From: Dendrobium chrysotoxum
Lineage: Eukaryota; Streptophyta; Magnoliopsida; Asparagales; Orchidaceae
Direction: 5' to 3'
DNA: 64,000 nucleotides
Assembly: GCA_019925795.1 (NCBI GenBank)
Contig: CM034314.1
Span: 38,743,774-38,807,773 of the forward strand
Made by a program: the position numbers and the translations under genes. Positions 24,591 through 36,622 of the stretch are shown here, piece after piece. A model generated the notes under the pieces. The model saw nothing but the letters and a program-made list of their open reading frames with translations, was not told the DNA's origin and ran no database searches. Numbering within the stretch: position 1 is the stretch's first letter; the number at the start of each line of letters is the position of its first letter.

Positions 24591-25423
24591 TTTTTTGAAA
24601 ACATCAAGATTTTTCTTATAATGAGAAAGTTACCTCTTGATTTTATCCAAAAGTATAGTAAGGCATGAATTGACTGGTCATAACCCAAAAAGGTTAGAGA
24701 TTCAGAAATTGTTAATATAAGCTCAGGTTTTAAAAAGGCTAAAAAACTTTTGAAGCCAATATCTAAATCAAGCAACAAATTAGATAAGGAAACAAAAATC
24801 TTTCAAAATCCCTTTCATGAAATATATCTAATAGAATATTAATACAAAGTAATGAATAAAAAATCTTAATTTTCAAGCTCAAGTAACGATTCTATCGACA
24901 AGACATAAGAGTTTACTAAACTTTAGAGATTTACAAGAAGGGAAGCTAACTTTTTATAGGCTTATTTTATGCCTCTTTTCAATTTGGCGCACTTTGAGCA
25001 TCTTTTAATTTTTGATACACTTTGTGTATCCTTTTCTTTTTGGCGATATTGCGCATCTTTTGATTTTTGATACACTTTGTGCATCCTTCCATTTTTTGCG
25101 ACATTGCGTATCTTTTGATTTTTGTAATTTTTCTCATTTTTAAATCTTTAAAATCAACAAACCTTATTCTTTTGATAAAGATGAACAACCTGAATAAGAT
25201 AATTTTGAAGTTGGTTTAATAATTTACAAAAGATTCCTATGATATAGACAAAATGTTGGGAGATGAAAAAAGTTTTAATTTCTAAAACCAATTTATAATT
25301 TGAAATAGATTTTGAATCAAAAGTGAAATAGCCTAACATAAAGAAATAAGATGGAAAGATAAAATCATGAGTTAGGATTTTATCAAGTAGAGAATATAGG
25401 ATTTTATTGACTTTTTCAAAATT
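24591..25423. other. Non-coding rest of the Sirevirus-like interior
   Basis: Sequence between the broken 3' end of the LINE and the gag remnant. Apart from a short 55-bp tandem repeat I see no domain on either strand. A minus-strand stretch just below 25424 may be a further, much decayed piece of gag. Open frames at 24500-24778, 24979-25188 and 25154-25339 look incidental. Confidence 0.5.
24998..25127. repeat. 55-bp tandem repeat, about 2.4 copies
   Basis: Units start at 24998, 25053 and 25108 (gcatcttttgatttttg and variants), giving a period of 55 bp. Each full unit contains gatacactttgtgyatcc, a short inverted repeat. Confidence 0.85.
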
Positions 25424-25930
25424 TCAAAGCTCTTTTCCTAATGCATGTAATGATGTCACAATTTGAGTAAACCTAGTATACATGTCCAAAATTGTCTCAT
25501 AAGGTTTCATGCTAAAAAGTTCATAATCATGCATCAAAATATTTAACCTAGATTTCTTAATTTCACAAGTACCTTCATATGTCGTGCATAATTTATCCAA
25601 AATTTCCTTGCCAGTAGTACATGCGGATACTAACATATAATCATCAGAATTTAAAGCTCATAAAAAGCAATTTAAACATTTAGCATTCAATTGAGCATTA
25701 ATTTGTTCTGTTCTACTTCATTCAAAAAAAGGAATATCAATTTTAATTTTATTTAAAACACATGATGGTATAGAATAGCCAGTTTGAATCATATGCCATA
25801 TGCGATAATCAATAGATTGCAAAAAAGTAAACATGCAAATTTTCCAAAAATCAAAAGTAATATTTTCAAATAATGGTGGTCGTGTATTTGAATAACCTTC
25901 AGCAGTATTACGATTCCCAATGTTAGCCAT
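25424..25930 (-). pseudogene. Copia Gag (UBN2 type) remnant
   Basis: The structural protein of copia particles. The start is the ATG at 25930-25928, 54 bp from the 5' LTR. The first part (25718-25930, 70 aa) has the Gag N-terminal pattern RPPLFENITFDFWK, FLQSIDYRIWHMI. After an in-frame stop near 25715 the same protein resumes at 25424-25636 with TTGKEILDKLCTTYEGT, KKSRLNILMHDYELFSM and MYTRFTQIVTSLHALGKEL, which matches the UBN2 core. The zinc knuckle and everything downstream are gone. The intact capsid-like core and the adjacent primer site identify the element as copia; the Sirevirus label rests more on the LTRs. Confidence 0.85.
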
Positions 25931-25971
25931 GGATCAAATTCAAAAGTTTTTAAACTTAATTTTGAATCCTT

Positions 25972-25982
25972 CTCTGATACCA
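25972..25982 (-). other. Primer binding site, initiator tRNA-Met
   Basis: On the minus strand TGGTATCAGAG lies two bases downstream of the 5' LTR end (…CTTTCA). This is the usual copia primer site, complementary to the 3' end of initiator tRNA-Met. Confidence 0.92.
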
Positions 25983-25984
25983 CT

Positions 25985-27486
25985 TGAAAGTTCGATAGGG
26001 ATGTTAAGCCCTTATGAACTAATCCCGAGGCTAACCAAGAGAGGGGGGGGGGGGGGTGAATTGGATATTTAAAACACAAGAAAAATCTTTTTTATCCTTT
26101 ACAGCAAAAATAAAATAAATCAACGATAAAAAAGATAAATCAGAGATTTCGCCCAAGCAAATGAAAAGGTGCAAAAAATAATTAGAAAGAACAAACCAGA
26201 TTTATAGTGGTTCGCTCCAACTTGACCTACATCCACTCCCCGAAGGTACCGTCCGAGTATTGCACTAAAACAAAGGAACTCTCCTTTAGCGCCCACAGCT
26301 AGGCGGAGAAGCCCTTATAGAATCACTTGCACCTTCCCCGATGCGGCGGAGTAGCCGGGTTCTTTGATACCACGAGAACTTTTTCTTCCCAAAACATCCC
26401 TCGAGATGAGCCTTGAATCCTATGGTACTTAGGTGCAAGCCTGCCCGAGCAACTGTGTGATCCCCTCACACTCCTTCGAAAATCCCCCTTCCAAGGTTCT
26501 TCTCCCACCCAAACTTCACCCTTTCCACTCTCCCTTTAAATCTCTCTCTTCAAGTTTCCTTCAAAAGAAATGAAGCTTTAATGGCTCCAGAAGACACCTA
26601 TCAAGTGCCTTGAGAAAGCTTAAAAAGAGAGCTCCAAAAACCCTTCTAAATCAGTTCTGGCGACAAAGATCATCCAGGATGATCTTGGGATCATCCTGTA
26701 CGATTCGTACAAAAAGGCCGCTTTAACTAGTATGATCAGCATAGTTCTAGACGATCCTTCAGAGAAATTTTTCTTATCGTCCGGGATGATTAGTTCAAAA
26801 TGAGACATATCATCCTGCTGATAGTTCGGGTCGTTCCCGAAGACTCAGAGGAATTTTATGGTTTTTGTAACAGATCGTCCAGGACGATCCTGTGATCATC
26901 CGTAATGATATGATCAGTGAATCCAAACATAATTACTTTCCTTAACCACCTAATTAATTTATGTATGATTGACATTGATCATCCAGAATGATCCTTAGAT
27001 CATTCAGGATGATTAGACCAAATAATCTACAAATCAAATCATGCCCAAATTAGGATGGTGGGTAGGATTTTGAGATCGTAATGGATCATCCAAGATGATT
27101 CAAGAATTGTCCAGGATGATTAGTTTAATGAACAGATCGTCTAGCACGATCCTGAGATCATCCAGTACGGTGTGTTCAAAAATTAAACTTTTGGATATGA
27201 CAAAATCTCACTCCCCCTGAGTATGTGTCTACATGGTCACAAGCAAGCATACACCCTTATAGGACTTGACTCAAGAAATCAAAAGGTACATTAATAAAAG
27301 TTATAAATATCGTCACATATAGCCTATTCTACCCATTCTTTGAGCGTTGAAACTTTGTTGGATGGTGCATGCTGTTCCTGAAATGTTAGTATACACATAA
27401 ACAAATATATATTACAAATACTGGAAGATGTGAGCCATAATATTTGTTATCATTAAAATAAGAACTCGTGAGCCCGAGTCGCAACA
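25985..27486 (-). repeat. 5' LTR of the Sirevirus-like element
   Basis: About 1502 bp; on the minus strand it runs from TGTTGCGACTCGGGC (27486) to ATCGAACTTTCA (25985). It contains a 14-base G run at 26043-26056 where the other LTR has six. The open frames at 26323-26508 and 26620-26808 are not genes; they fall in LTR sequence shared with the other copy, where they are broken. Confidence 0.87.
26669..27171. repeat. Reiterated 15-bp palindromes in the 5' LTR
   Basis: The same ATCRTCC-N-GGAYGAT palindromes as in 17596-18162, at equivalent places: 26669-26683 and its partner, then near 26778, 26876, 26978, 27085 and the last at about 27157. Fewer copies are present than in the 3' LTR. Confidence 0.78.
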
Positions 27487-27692
27487 ACAACTAACTCTAA
27501 TCTTAGGCTAGGTCGGTGTTTACTTTTCTACTGCATGTCAAGTTATTATGTGATTTTCACTGCATGTTTGTTATTAGTACAAATTAATGTATGTATTTAT
27601 TTAATTTCTATATTATATGATGTGATTGAATATGCATTAGATTTACCCTTAGGTTAGGGACAATTTATTTACTAATTCAATCTTATGCAGGT

Positions 27693-27814
27693 GGCCATGC
27701 TCTTACAGTGCATTAAATTTAAAGGGGGTATAAAATTAAGCTTTAAATTAATAATATTTTCTACAGGCATTTCAAAAATGCTAAGACCCCCTTTTAATAA
27801 AAAAGAGCATGGCC
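27693..27814 (+). other. Conserved long inverted repeat (hairpin) in the solo LTR
   Basis: Outer arms GGCCATGCTC (27693-27702) and GAGCATGGCC (27805-27814) are perfectly complementary. Inner arms AAAGGGGGT (near 27730) and ACCCCCTTT (near 27786) also pair. The same nested arrangement occurs in three other LTR copies. Confidence 0.8.
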
Positions 27815-29862
27815 AAGTGTTGATGTGTTTTGAGTATTATAATTTTAAATATTAACTACTTGGGATGTTAATTTAAATGTTAATTTTTTAGGATAACCCT
27901 GTAGGTTATTGAGTCTAGATTTTCCTTTTTATATTCAAATGTAATTTGAGTTATAATTGAGTTGTAATCTACCAAAGTGATTATTTGAGATGGGATATTA
28001 AATATCCAATTTGAAATCTAAAGACAATGGTGAAATCCCCTAGAGGAGAGTCCCTCTTCATTTGGATATAAAGATTATGATACTTTGAGTATCCAAGGAG
28101 AAGAGAAAATATCCCTTCGGGGAGGTGTTTATTTTCACTTGGATATCCAGACGGGATAAATCCAAGGTGCCTGTAGAAGGATGAAGAAGTGAAGAATGAG
28201 AAAGCCCATTCTTAAAGTCACTTCAGTCTTAGGAGTAGTATTCGAGTTGTTATCAGTGGTACTTGACCACTTTTAATTTCAAGTAATTCTAGGTTGTAAT
28301 ATTAAGCGGCACTTGCCACATAGACTCTTGAATTTATTTAATTTATTTGATTAGATGCATTGCTTATATTAATTTTGATTAGGATTGCCTGTATTTTATA
28401 GTTTCTTTGGCGTTTGCATGTCAATTTTGATTTAGCCTGGAACCCAATTGGAGGCTCATGAGGGATCATTAAAATTTTTCTACTTTAATCAAATTTAAAA
28501 TATTTAAGCTCACAAAGTAACTCTAAAAATTTTAAGATGTAAGTACGGGATTGCTAGGAGTTCACATAAGCATATTTGTGTATTTTCTTTCCTTTGTTAG
28601 GCACCTACTTGCCTGCGGGTTCTAATAGACCACCTGGCCTATGAGGGTGTAGATCTGTCAAGGAGAATCTGTGCAATCTCTAGGATAAAAATCTATTTTT
28701 AAGTCTTTTTAAAATTATTTCATTCTGATTTAAGCATTAATCAAGTCTACTAGTATGCATCATATTAGATATAAATTTAAATGAGTCTAAAAATTAATTA
28801 CATTTTAGTTGAAGTTTCATAATACCCAATATATATTAAGGGTCCAATTACAAATTTTCACTCGATGTCAGCCCCAACTCTTTAAACTTAATCTAATTAA
28901 TGTCCTTTCCCACCTTTTTATAAAAGATCGGATACATGGTTTAAAATGCCTAAGTGATTTAGCTAGCTCCCCAATCTAGGCTAGGGTAAGTCTTGATTTT
29001 GCATTACATTAGCTAGGTTTGGGGTATAAATTTTTCAGTGCCTAATTTAGACTTAGATTCTGAGGCAAGCTTAGGCTATAAGACCTCAACCTTCTAGAAT
29101 CTAATCCCAATTTTCTAATGAAATTGATAATTCAAACTTAAATCTCTTTTAATTTAAATTTAAGCCCAACACTTAGGATAAGTTGGGGTATTTCTGAATT
29201 ATTTTAGAATCCCAAAGCATATCCTACCATGTCTCATTTGATTCCAGAAATAAGTGCTCAACTTTGATCTATTTCCTGTTGAATTTCTAATCCTCGTCTC
29301 CTTTGATATCAAGCTTTAAAAATAAAAAAAAAATTCTACCACTATTTTAATTGAGTGTATTCATAGGAAACTCCAGTTTCTCAATGATGTAATTAAATAC
29401 AAGGGATTGCACTCGTAGGAGATTTTGAAACCTAGATTTAATTTTCAAAATTAAGTTTTCAAAACCTCAATCGATTATCTTTGGAAAAATCAACTAGGAT
29501 AATAATTATCTTCATTTACAAATAATTAATAATAAGCGATATCTTCTTTCTCCAGGAAGATATGTCATTCCATTATTACGATTTTGATTATGATCTATTA
29601 TCAAGATTATTATAATAAAATATTTGATCAAACATCATTTTGATCCTCCAAGATCATATATTGTCTTCCATTGAGTTTGAATTCGATAATCAGGATGAAT
29701 TTAAAGTTTTGTAATTTGAACCTGTTAGGGAATGATATTTTTATCTCCCGAGGTGATATATTATTCATAATAACATATTTATTTTCAAAACAAAAATTTC
29801 GAAAATTTAGTTATCCTAAAGAAAATTAATCTTTTCAAAACTCAACACTTTTTAATCAAACA

Positions 29863-29867
29863 GGAGG
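29863..29867. repeat. Target-site duplication GGAGG (right copy)
   Basis: Identical to 9145-9149; follows the LTR end AAACA. The next bases, aaacttgctc, continue the tandem-array unit interrupted at 9149. Confidence 0.85.
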
Positions 29868-30182
29868 AAACTTGCTCTATATAGAGGATCAAATCTAGAT
29901 GTTAAAACTAGGATGGTGCCATAATAGATATACTCTATCACTAGTAGATGATCATGTGGGGAGAAAACTTACTCCACATAGAGGATCAAATCTAGATGTT
30001 AAAACTTGGATGGTACCACAACGTGGGTACTCCATCACAAACGAATCCTATGGAAAGAAAGCATGATGACTTACATCTAACCTGAAGAAAAGGAATACAT
30101 GATCCTGGAACTTAAAAATTTAAATGAAATTGAATCTTGATTCAAAATTTAAAAATTTTATTGATTGAAAGATCGAGCTACA
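29868..30182 (-). repeat. Gypsy 3' UTR with ~97-bp tandem array (right half)
   Basis: About two more units of the array at 8178-9149, in the same reverse orientation: gaaaacttactccacatagaggatc, then aactaggatggtgcc. They are followed by about 120 bp of AT-rich 3' UTR before the pol stop codon of the minus-strand element. Confidence 0.85.
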
Positions 30183-30210
30183 TCAAGCATAGTATTTCTT
30201 AAGGAATCAC
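30183..30210 (-). pseudogene. Last codons of gypsy pol, minus-strand element
   Basis: Minus-strand translation ends FLKKYYA and a stop (30185-30183), the usual C-terminal end of Tat/Athila-type gypsy Pol. It continues the integrase C-terminus found at 49565-50281; the two are separated by the insertion at 30211-49564 with its 5-bp TSD. Confidence 0.78.
30206..30210. repeat. Target-site duplication ATCAC (left copy)
   Basis: ATCAC directly before the LTR at 30211, identical to 49565-49569 after the 3' LTR end. Confidence 0.85.
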
Positions 30211-31672
30211 TATTGACCTCATTTTTATATGAGGTCACTAGGGCCAACCTAGACCCTAAGATCTACCTGGAATCTAGATCAATCCAGACCCTAGGATCTA
30301 CCCAAATCTTAGATCAATCTAGATTTTTAGACAAGAATCAAAGGTTCAAAGGCCCTATCTTAAAAGCCTTTTCTAGTGAATTTTGAAATATTTCAAACCC
30401 TAGTCAAATTACCTCTGATTCATAATCTAAAAATTGTATATTAATTAAGCATGCCCCTAGGGTCTACCATTTAAATTTGAGCTCAATCTAAGGTCTCTTA
30501 CTGCAAAAACTTAATTAATTTTCAATGGCTATAAAACCTTCAAATATTTATGACCTATGCCATTAGACTTGCCACCCAGTGGATTTTAACCTTAGAGCCT
30601 TCTCCAAACCCTCTGATTTTATCCAAACCCTTAATTATGATATATTGAATAGTAAAGTACATTTTGGTGGACCCACTTTGACCCCTAGTTGACTAGGGTT
30701 CAAATTGACCAAAATGCCCTTAAAGGGCAATTTTGGAGTTTTCTTTAATCTCCAACATAGCCTTTTCAAATTAAATCCCAAAAACTCTTCAAATGCATCC
30801 TAATCATCATTAAGAGTGCATAGGATTTAAATATACACCTTGGTCAAGCCTGGTTGACCAAGTTAACCCAAAATGACCAAAATAACCCTTTGAGGTGTGA
30901 ATAATCATTTTGAATCAAATGACCTTATCTTTGGATGGAACCACTTCCATTCAACAGTAAATGTTAAACCAAACATGTTAGACCCAAATCTAGGTCGTAG
31001 GTCAATCTAGGTTAACCTAATATTTCTTTAAGGATCCAAATGGTTATTTCCAACCCATTTGGTCAAATCAATAATTTTAATCCCTCAAACCTATTTTATT
31101 TCATACTTGAAATATTTTTAAAAATTACCATGAGTCAAATCATATAACTTTGACTTGGTCAAACTTTAATAATTTGGTTAAATTCTCACATACATGTACT
31201 CAATTCACTCAACCTTCAATTAAATTCTTTCAAATCCTTATCAAATCTTAAAACAATTCCAATTCATAAGCTTAACACACCATAATTTTTGGTCAATCAA
31301 AATCAAGTCTAGTTGACCAAGTGAACACAATAAGACTTGGTCAAACTACTTAAAATTTCCTTTAAAATTTTTAGCCCTAGCAATAAAACCCATTCTAATC
31401 CTTCCAAGCCAGCTCATCAAGTCTTCCCTCTATGCTACATCATCCTATTGACTAGTTTGCCTTGTCAGAGTAGTAAAATAAGTCAAACTTGCATGCTTAG
31501 GTGGCTTTGCCACCTTAGCAAGCCAAATCCTCATAATACATCCACACTTCCATGCATTTTAGTGGCTGGAAGAAGTACTTGGAAACACCCTAGGGATCCT
31601 CTCTCTCATAATTAAAGAAAATAATCATTGGAATGAAGAGATAATAACATGCTTAACTCAAAACCCTGGCTC

Positions 31673-31678
31673 TATAAA
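31673..31678 (+). promoter_or_regulatory. Possible TATA box of the 5' LTR
   Basis: TATAAA in a TCTATAAACT context, about 1.46 kb into the LTR and just upstream of a pyrimidine-rich and GA-repeat segment. Only the motif and its position support this. Confidence 0.3.
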
Positions 31679-33898
31679 CTTTCTTCCAAAACCCCTAATT
31701 CTAGTAATCTTGAACCCATCCCATTCATCCCACAGCCTCTCCAGCTATAAGAGAAGCCTCCCCAAGCTTTTTTAAAGTTGTTGTAAGCTCTAGAACCCAA
31801 TTTGAGAAGAGAGAGAGAGAGAATAGAAAGGATACTTTCAATAGCATATTTAAATCTAGTAGTTAAATGTTCTTGAGTTCTTCTGAAAAGTTATATAGAA
31901 TTCAATTATCTTTCTAACAAGCCCAAGAATATAAAAAATCTAACTTTTGGATTGTAAGTTATCCCCATTTTAAGTTATATGATCAAACCTTAATTTCTCC
32001 CAAATCTCAATGCATGGAGCCTTGAAACTCCATAGGTTGAAATATTAGGGTACCTAAATCCTATGTTTTAAATTTCATCAAATTTGGATGGTTGGATCGA
32101 TAGTAATGAGCGTTTGAAGTTTTAGTTCAAGAATGACTTGAAAAATCTGGGTCAATCTAGGCTGTCCGTTCATTTGAATTAGGTCGATCGGACAGATCTG
32201 AGCTGCGCACCTTCCCTGGGATTCTAACCCTGGTTCTTCAGTAAGAAAGTGCAGCGATGTGGCCAAATTTTGGCCATTGATTCAATTTTTTGAATCAAAA
32301 TTGATTTAAAAAATTAATTTAAATGCTCTAAACTTCAAAAATTCACCAAAAATTCCTTTTTCATCTAAATTTAATATTCTTGGGCTCGCTAGAACCATCT
32401 CGATTTCAAATTAATTTTAAAACTTATTTTGATTAATTTGGATCACTACATAGAGAGTTATTTAGCTTTTAATAAAAATTGAAATTATTTGATAATTCTC
32501 AATCCAGTGATCTGATTGAGTTCAAATTTGGACAGGATAAACTATGGTATGATCCTCATATGACATAAAAACTTTAGCTTTAATTAATGAATGGATTCTG
32601 TTTAATTAAATTTTCAAAAATTTTTGTTAGATTTTGACCCAAAATTTTGAAAATTTATAACTCAAACACTACTTAGAATTAGGCTTGCATTTTTCTATAG
32701 TATATGCAATTTGGTGTCATAGTTAGATGACCAGAGATTAGAACCTAATTAAACACTAGTAACACCTAGGAAAAATAATTAAGGACAAGGTTTAGTCAAC
32801 TTAGAAAAATTCTATGAAATTATACACACACCCAATAGGGGTGAAACTTTAGAATACTAAACTTAGTGACACTTTACACCTTAGGTCCAAAATTTACTAG
32901 ATTTTGAGTCATTAAGTCAGAAAATTAAGCAAGTCAAAATTTAGCCCTTTTAAGAACCTAGAAACTTCAAAAAATTATAATAAATCAAAATTAAATTTAA
33001 AAATTATAAATAATATATCAAACTCACTAGAAATTGATCCTCTATTTAGGAAAAATCAAAGGCCCATAACTAAACCTTTAATTTAACATTAATTTAAGTT
33101 TTAGTGAAAATAAATAATTAATTAAATAAAATTATTAAAATTATTAAAAATTTTAAATAAATTCTAAACTCCTAAAAACACTTTTAATGGTCATCCCTGA
33201 CTATTAGGAGTGATTTCATGTTCTTTAGGATGAGTTTGGATCAAAATAATCAAAACCTTCTTAATGAAATAATTTAAAAAATTAATTAATTAACCAAACT
33301 TTAAAAAATCTTAACTAATTCTAGAAAAATCTAAATTAACCAAATTTAGTGTCATTCAACTGCATCTGAGGTCTAGTATTTTCTAAAAATAACAAACCAA
33401 TAGAAATATGTCAAAGTTAAAAAGTCAGCTTTTTGGTTAACCGTAGTTTAAAGTCAGGTCAAAGCTTTAGAAAATTATGACTTATTATAGAAAACTCCAA
33501 ATTGAGCAAACTTAAAGGAATTATACTCCATGTAAGGTCTAATATTTATTAAAAATATTAAATCTTTAAAAATCACTTAAAATCAAAAAGTCAAATTTTT
33601 GGTCAACTCTAGTTTAAATTTTGTTTGAACTTCAAAAATTCATAACTAATTATAGGAAAATTCAATCCAACAAACTTAAAATCTAATTGCTCATCCTAAG
33701 ATTTAATATTTAATAAAAATACTAACTTTATAGAAATCAATCTTAATCTAAAAGTTAAAATTTGACCCCTTAATTTAATGCTTTAAATAATCTAGAAAAT
33801 TCTAAAAATTTAATAATCTGTCCAAATTCTAGAAATTATTAATTTAATTAATAAAATTAATCAACCAACCCTTTAATACATAAAAGCCACTCGAAAGA

Positions 33899-34150
33899 TG
33901 AAGTTTTTAGAATGAACTACTCCGAGCTGCTAGGCTAATTGTTCTAAGGAGGCCTGGTTCCTCGAGCCTCTTGGCATAAGACCACGAATGGATTCAATGA
34001 AGTGTAAAACCTTAAAATTAATTGATTATTAACAATATAACCAAATTAAAATTCATAATTTAACTATATTAACCAGGTTTTTAGCATGGACTACCTCGGG
34101 CTGCGGGGCTAAGTGTCCTAAGGAGGCCCGGTCCTCATGCCTATGAAACA
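33899..34150 (+). repeat. Duplicated GC-rich motif within the 5' LTR
   Basis: Copies at about 33899-33978 and 34076-34150 share gtttttag, ggactac, cggggctaagtg, then tcctaaggaggcc. Starts are about 177 bp apart. Confidence 0.78.
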
Positions 34151-34644
34151 ACGCCACAAACCGATTGATGAAAAATTTAAATTAATCTAATCTTTAAAAT
34201 TAGTAACTAATCCAATTAATTAAATTATATTGGTTCTTTAATTTCTAACTAATTAAATCCATTTAATCAATCAACCTTAAAAATGCATTTTAAAACAAAC
34301 CTTAATACATTAACATTTAAACTTTAACCAAATTTACCCTTGAACCTTCGATAAACCAAAACATTAGAAAACTTTAACTAATTACCTGATATAAAACATA
34401 TCCAAACCACATAGCCTACTACACACACTTTAATTATTTGCTAGGGCACCACTTCTAGATCTAGGCTAGGCCTGTATTTAATTACTTTTGTGCTATGTGC
34501 TAGGATTTTTAAGTTTTCATTGTATGCTGGTTATTAATGTTGATGTGATTATTTATTAATTTTTACACTCTATGATGTGATTGATGGGTGATAGATTGAC
34601 CCCTAGGTTATGGATGATTTATGCTAATTCAATTTTATGCAGGT

Positions 34645-34750
34645 GGCCATGCTCATATAAGGCATTTAAAATAAAAGGGGGCTAATATTAATTTGCTATA
34701 GGTATTGTTGCTGTGCTAAGTCCCCCTTTTATAATTAAAAGAGTATGGCC
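34645..34750 (+). other. Conserved long inverted repeat (hairpin) in the 5' LTR
   Basis: Outer arms GGCCATGCTC (34645-34654) and GAGTATGGCC (34741-34750) pair with one G-T. Inner arms AAAAGGGGG (about 34673) and CCCCCTTTT (about 34723) pair perfectly. Confidence 0.8.
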
Positions 34751-36622
34751 AAGTGTGGCTAATTTGAGTACTTTTAATTTAACTATATAGCTGCTTGAGA
34801 TGTAATTTCAAATTATAACTATTTAGGATAACCCTACAGGATGTTTGAGTCTAGAAATTTTTATTTTCAAATGTAATTTGATTTGAGTCAAGAGTTGTAT
34901 ATTTAAAGTGATTTGAAATTGGATACAAATCTAATTTAGAATCCAAAGAGGAACGAACATCCCATAGGGGAGAGTTCTTATCCATTTGGAGATCCAAATC
35001 TGGATAAATTTCAAATTTCCAAAGAAAAAACAAATTACCCCTTTCGAGGGGTAGTTTTTATCATTTAGATATCCAGACCTGACAAATCCAAGAAGTTCAC
35101 AGAAGGATGAAGAATAAAGATCTAGAAGAATCCCATTCTCAAATTTACTTGAGTCTTAGGAGTAGAATTCGGGCTATTGTCAATGGTACCCAGCCACTTT
35201 ACTTTTTGTAGACCCTGGGTTGTAATATTAAGTGGCATTTGCCACATGGAATTTCAATTTGAATATTAATTTAATTAATTTGATTAATGATTTATGTGTT
35301 GATTGCAATATAGGATCACATACTTTTAGCAATTTTTTGGTAATTTTGCATGTCGATCTTTCATTTTACTTGGAACCCAATCGAAGATGGGTGAGGAATC
35401 GTTAAAAATTTTAATTAATTTTTCTATTTTAATAAAATTAAAATTTTTAAGATAACATAGAAATTATAACATTTTAAGAAGTAAGCTCGGGACCACTGAC
35501 ATTTTGTTGCACCTTATTTCCTTTATTAGCCACCTCCCCACTTGCGGGTTTTGGCAGACCACCTGGCCTATGAGGGTGTAGATCTATTAAGGGGAATCTA
35601 TGTGATCTCTAGGGAAAAACCTATTTTTAAGCCATTTTAAAATTGCTTCATATTTGATTTAAGCATTCATTGAGTTAACTAGCTTGCATTGCATTAGAAA
35701 TAAATTGAAATGAGTCAAAAATTTAATTATATTTACTTTAAGTTTTATATTACCCAATATAAGTCAAGGGACCAAATTAGGATATGCTCTAGATGTCAGC
35801 CCAACTCCTTAAGCATAACTAAACAATATTCCTACCACTCTTATATAAAAGATCGGACTCATAGTTTTGAAGCATTTAGGTAATTAGCTAGATCCCCAAT
35901 CTAGGCCGGGGTAGGTCCAGATCCTACATTGTATTAGCTAGGTTCAGGTCACTAATATTCAGTATCCAATTTAGACTTAGATTTTGAGGCAGGCTCAGGC
36001 TACAAGACCTCAACCTTCGAAGATTGAATACCAATTTTCTAATAAAATTAAAAACTCAAACTTAAATCTCTTTCAATTAAAATTTCTACCACTATTTTAG
36101 TCGAGAGTATTCGTATGAAACTCCAGTTTCCCTACGATGTAGTTAACTACAAGGGCTTATGCTCGTTGGAGATTTAAAAAACTAGATTAATTTTTTAAAA
36201 TTAAGTTTTCAAAGCCACAATCATCTTTGGGAAAATCAAATATGACGATCATTATCATCATTTTCAAATGGTTAATAATAAGCGATATCTTCTTTCTTTG
36301 GGAAGATATATCATTCTATTATCATAATTTTGATTATGAAATTAATGATCTCTTATCTGAATTATTATATTCAAACACTCAATCAAATATTATTTTGATC
36401 CTTTGGGATCATATTTTATTTTCCCTTGAGTTTGACTACGCTAATCAGGATGAACTTAAAGTTTTGTAATTTGAACTCATTAGGGAACGATATATTCGCT
36501 TCCTGATGAGATATATTATTCATAATGATGTGTTTAATTTCAAAACAAAAATTCTAGCAATTAATCTTTCCCAAAAAAATTAAAATTTTCAAAATAACCC
36601 TTCTTAATAAAATAAATAAAAA

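Larger units (their letters stand above)
16923..27486 (-). mobile_element. Sirevirus-like copia element with LINE insertion
   Basis: Minus-strand element with two LTRs (16923-18479 and 25985-27486), a primer binding site matching initiator tRNA-Met (25972-25982), a gag remnant and a polypurine tract (18480-18492). Flanks acaat (16918-16922) and acaac (27487-27491) are a one-mismatch TSD, and the host LTR sequence continues across it as in the uninterrupted copy near 34440. No protease, integrase or RT of its own is left; most of the interior is a LINE in the opposite orientation (about 18560-24590). The LTRs are visibly similar along their length, so it is among the younger insertions. Confidence 0.82.
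9150..29862 (+). mobile_element. Very long gypsy-type solo LTR, itself interrupted twice
   Basis: Starts TGTTGACCTC at 9150 and ends AATCAAACA at 29862, flanked by the TSD GGAGG. No primer binding site, Gag or Pol of the same family lies between the ends. What lies between is LTR sequence in three blocks, 9150-10160, 11758-16922 and 27487-29862, separated by a copia solo LTR and a Sirevirus-like element. The blocks follow the order of the LTR at 30211-36620. Summed they give about 8.5 kb, longer than the 6.4 kb of that copy; part of the excess is a very AT-rich tract at 13900-15050. I interpret it as the product of LTR-LTR recombination. Confidence 0.78.
30211..36620 (+). repeat. 5' LTR, about 6.4 kb
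   Basis: Starts TATTGACCTCATTTT (family consensus TGTTGACC) and ends in an A-rich tract just before the primer site. It contains, in order, the terminal inverted repeat, the 'gaccaaaatgccctt' tract (about 30708), a GA microsatellite (about 31808-31825), the duplicated GC-rich motif and the conserved hairpin. Open frames inside (30165-30386, 31337-31615, 32078-32266, 34851-35033) have no known domain. Confidence 0.85.

Noticed and set aside
26043..26056. Run of 14 G
   Set aside because: Homopolymer extension of the G-rich tract shared by these LTRs (six in the sister LTR); possibly also an assembly artefact.
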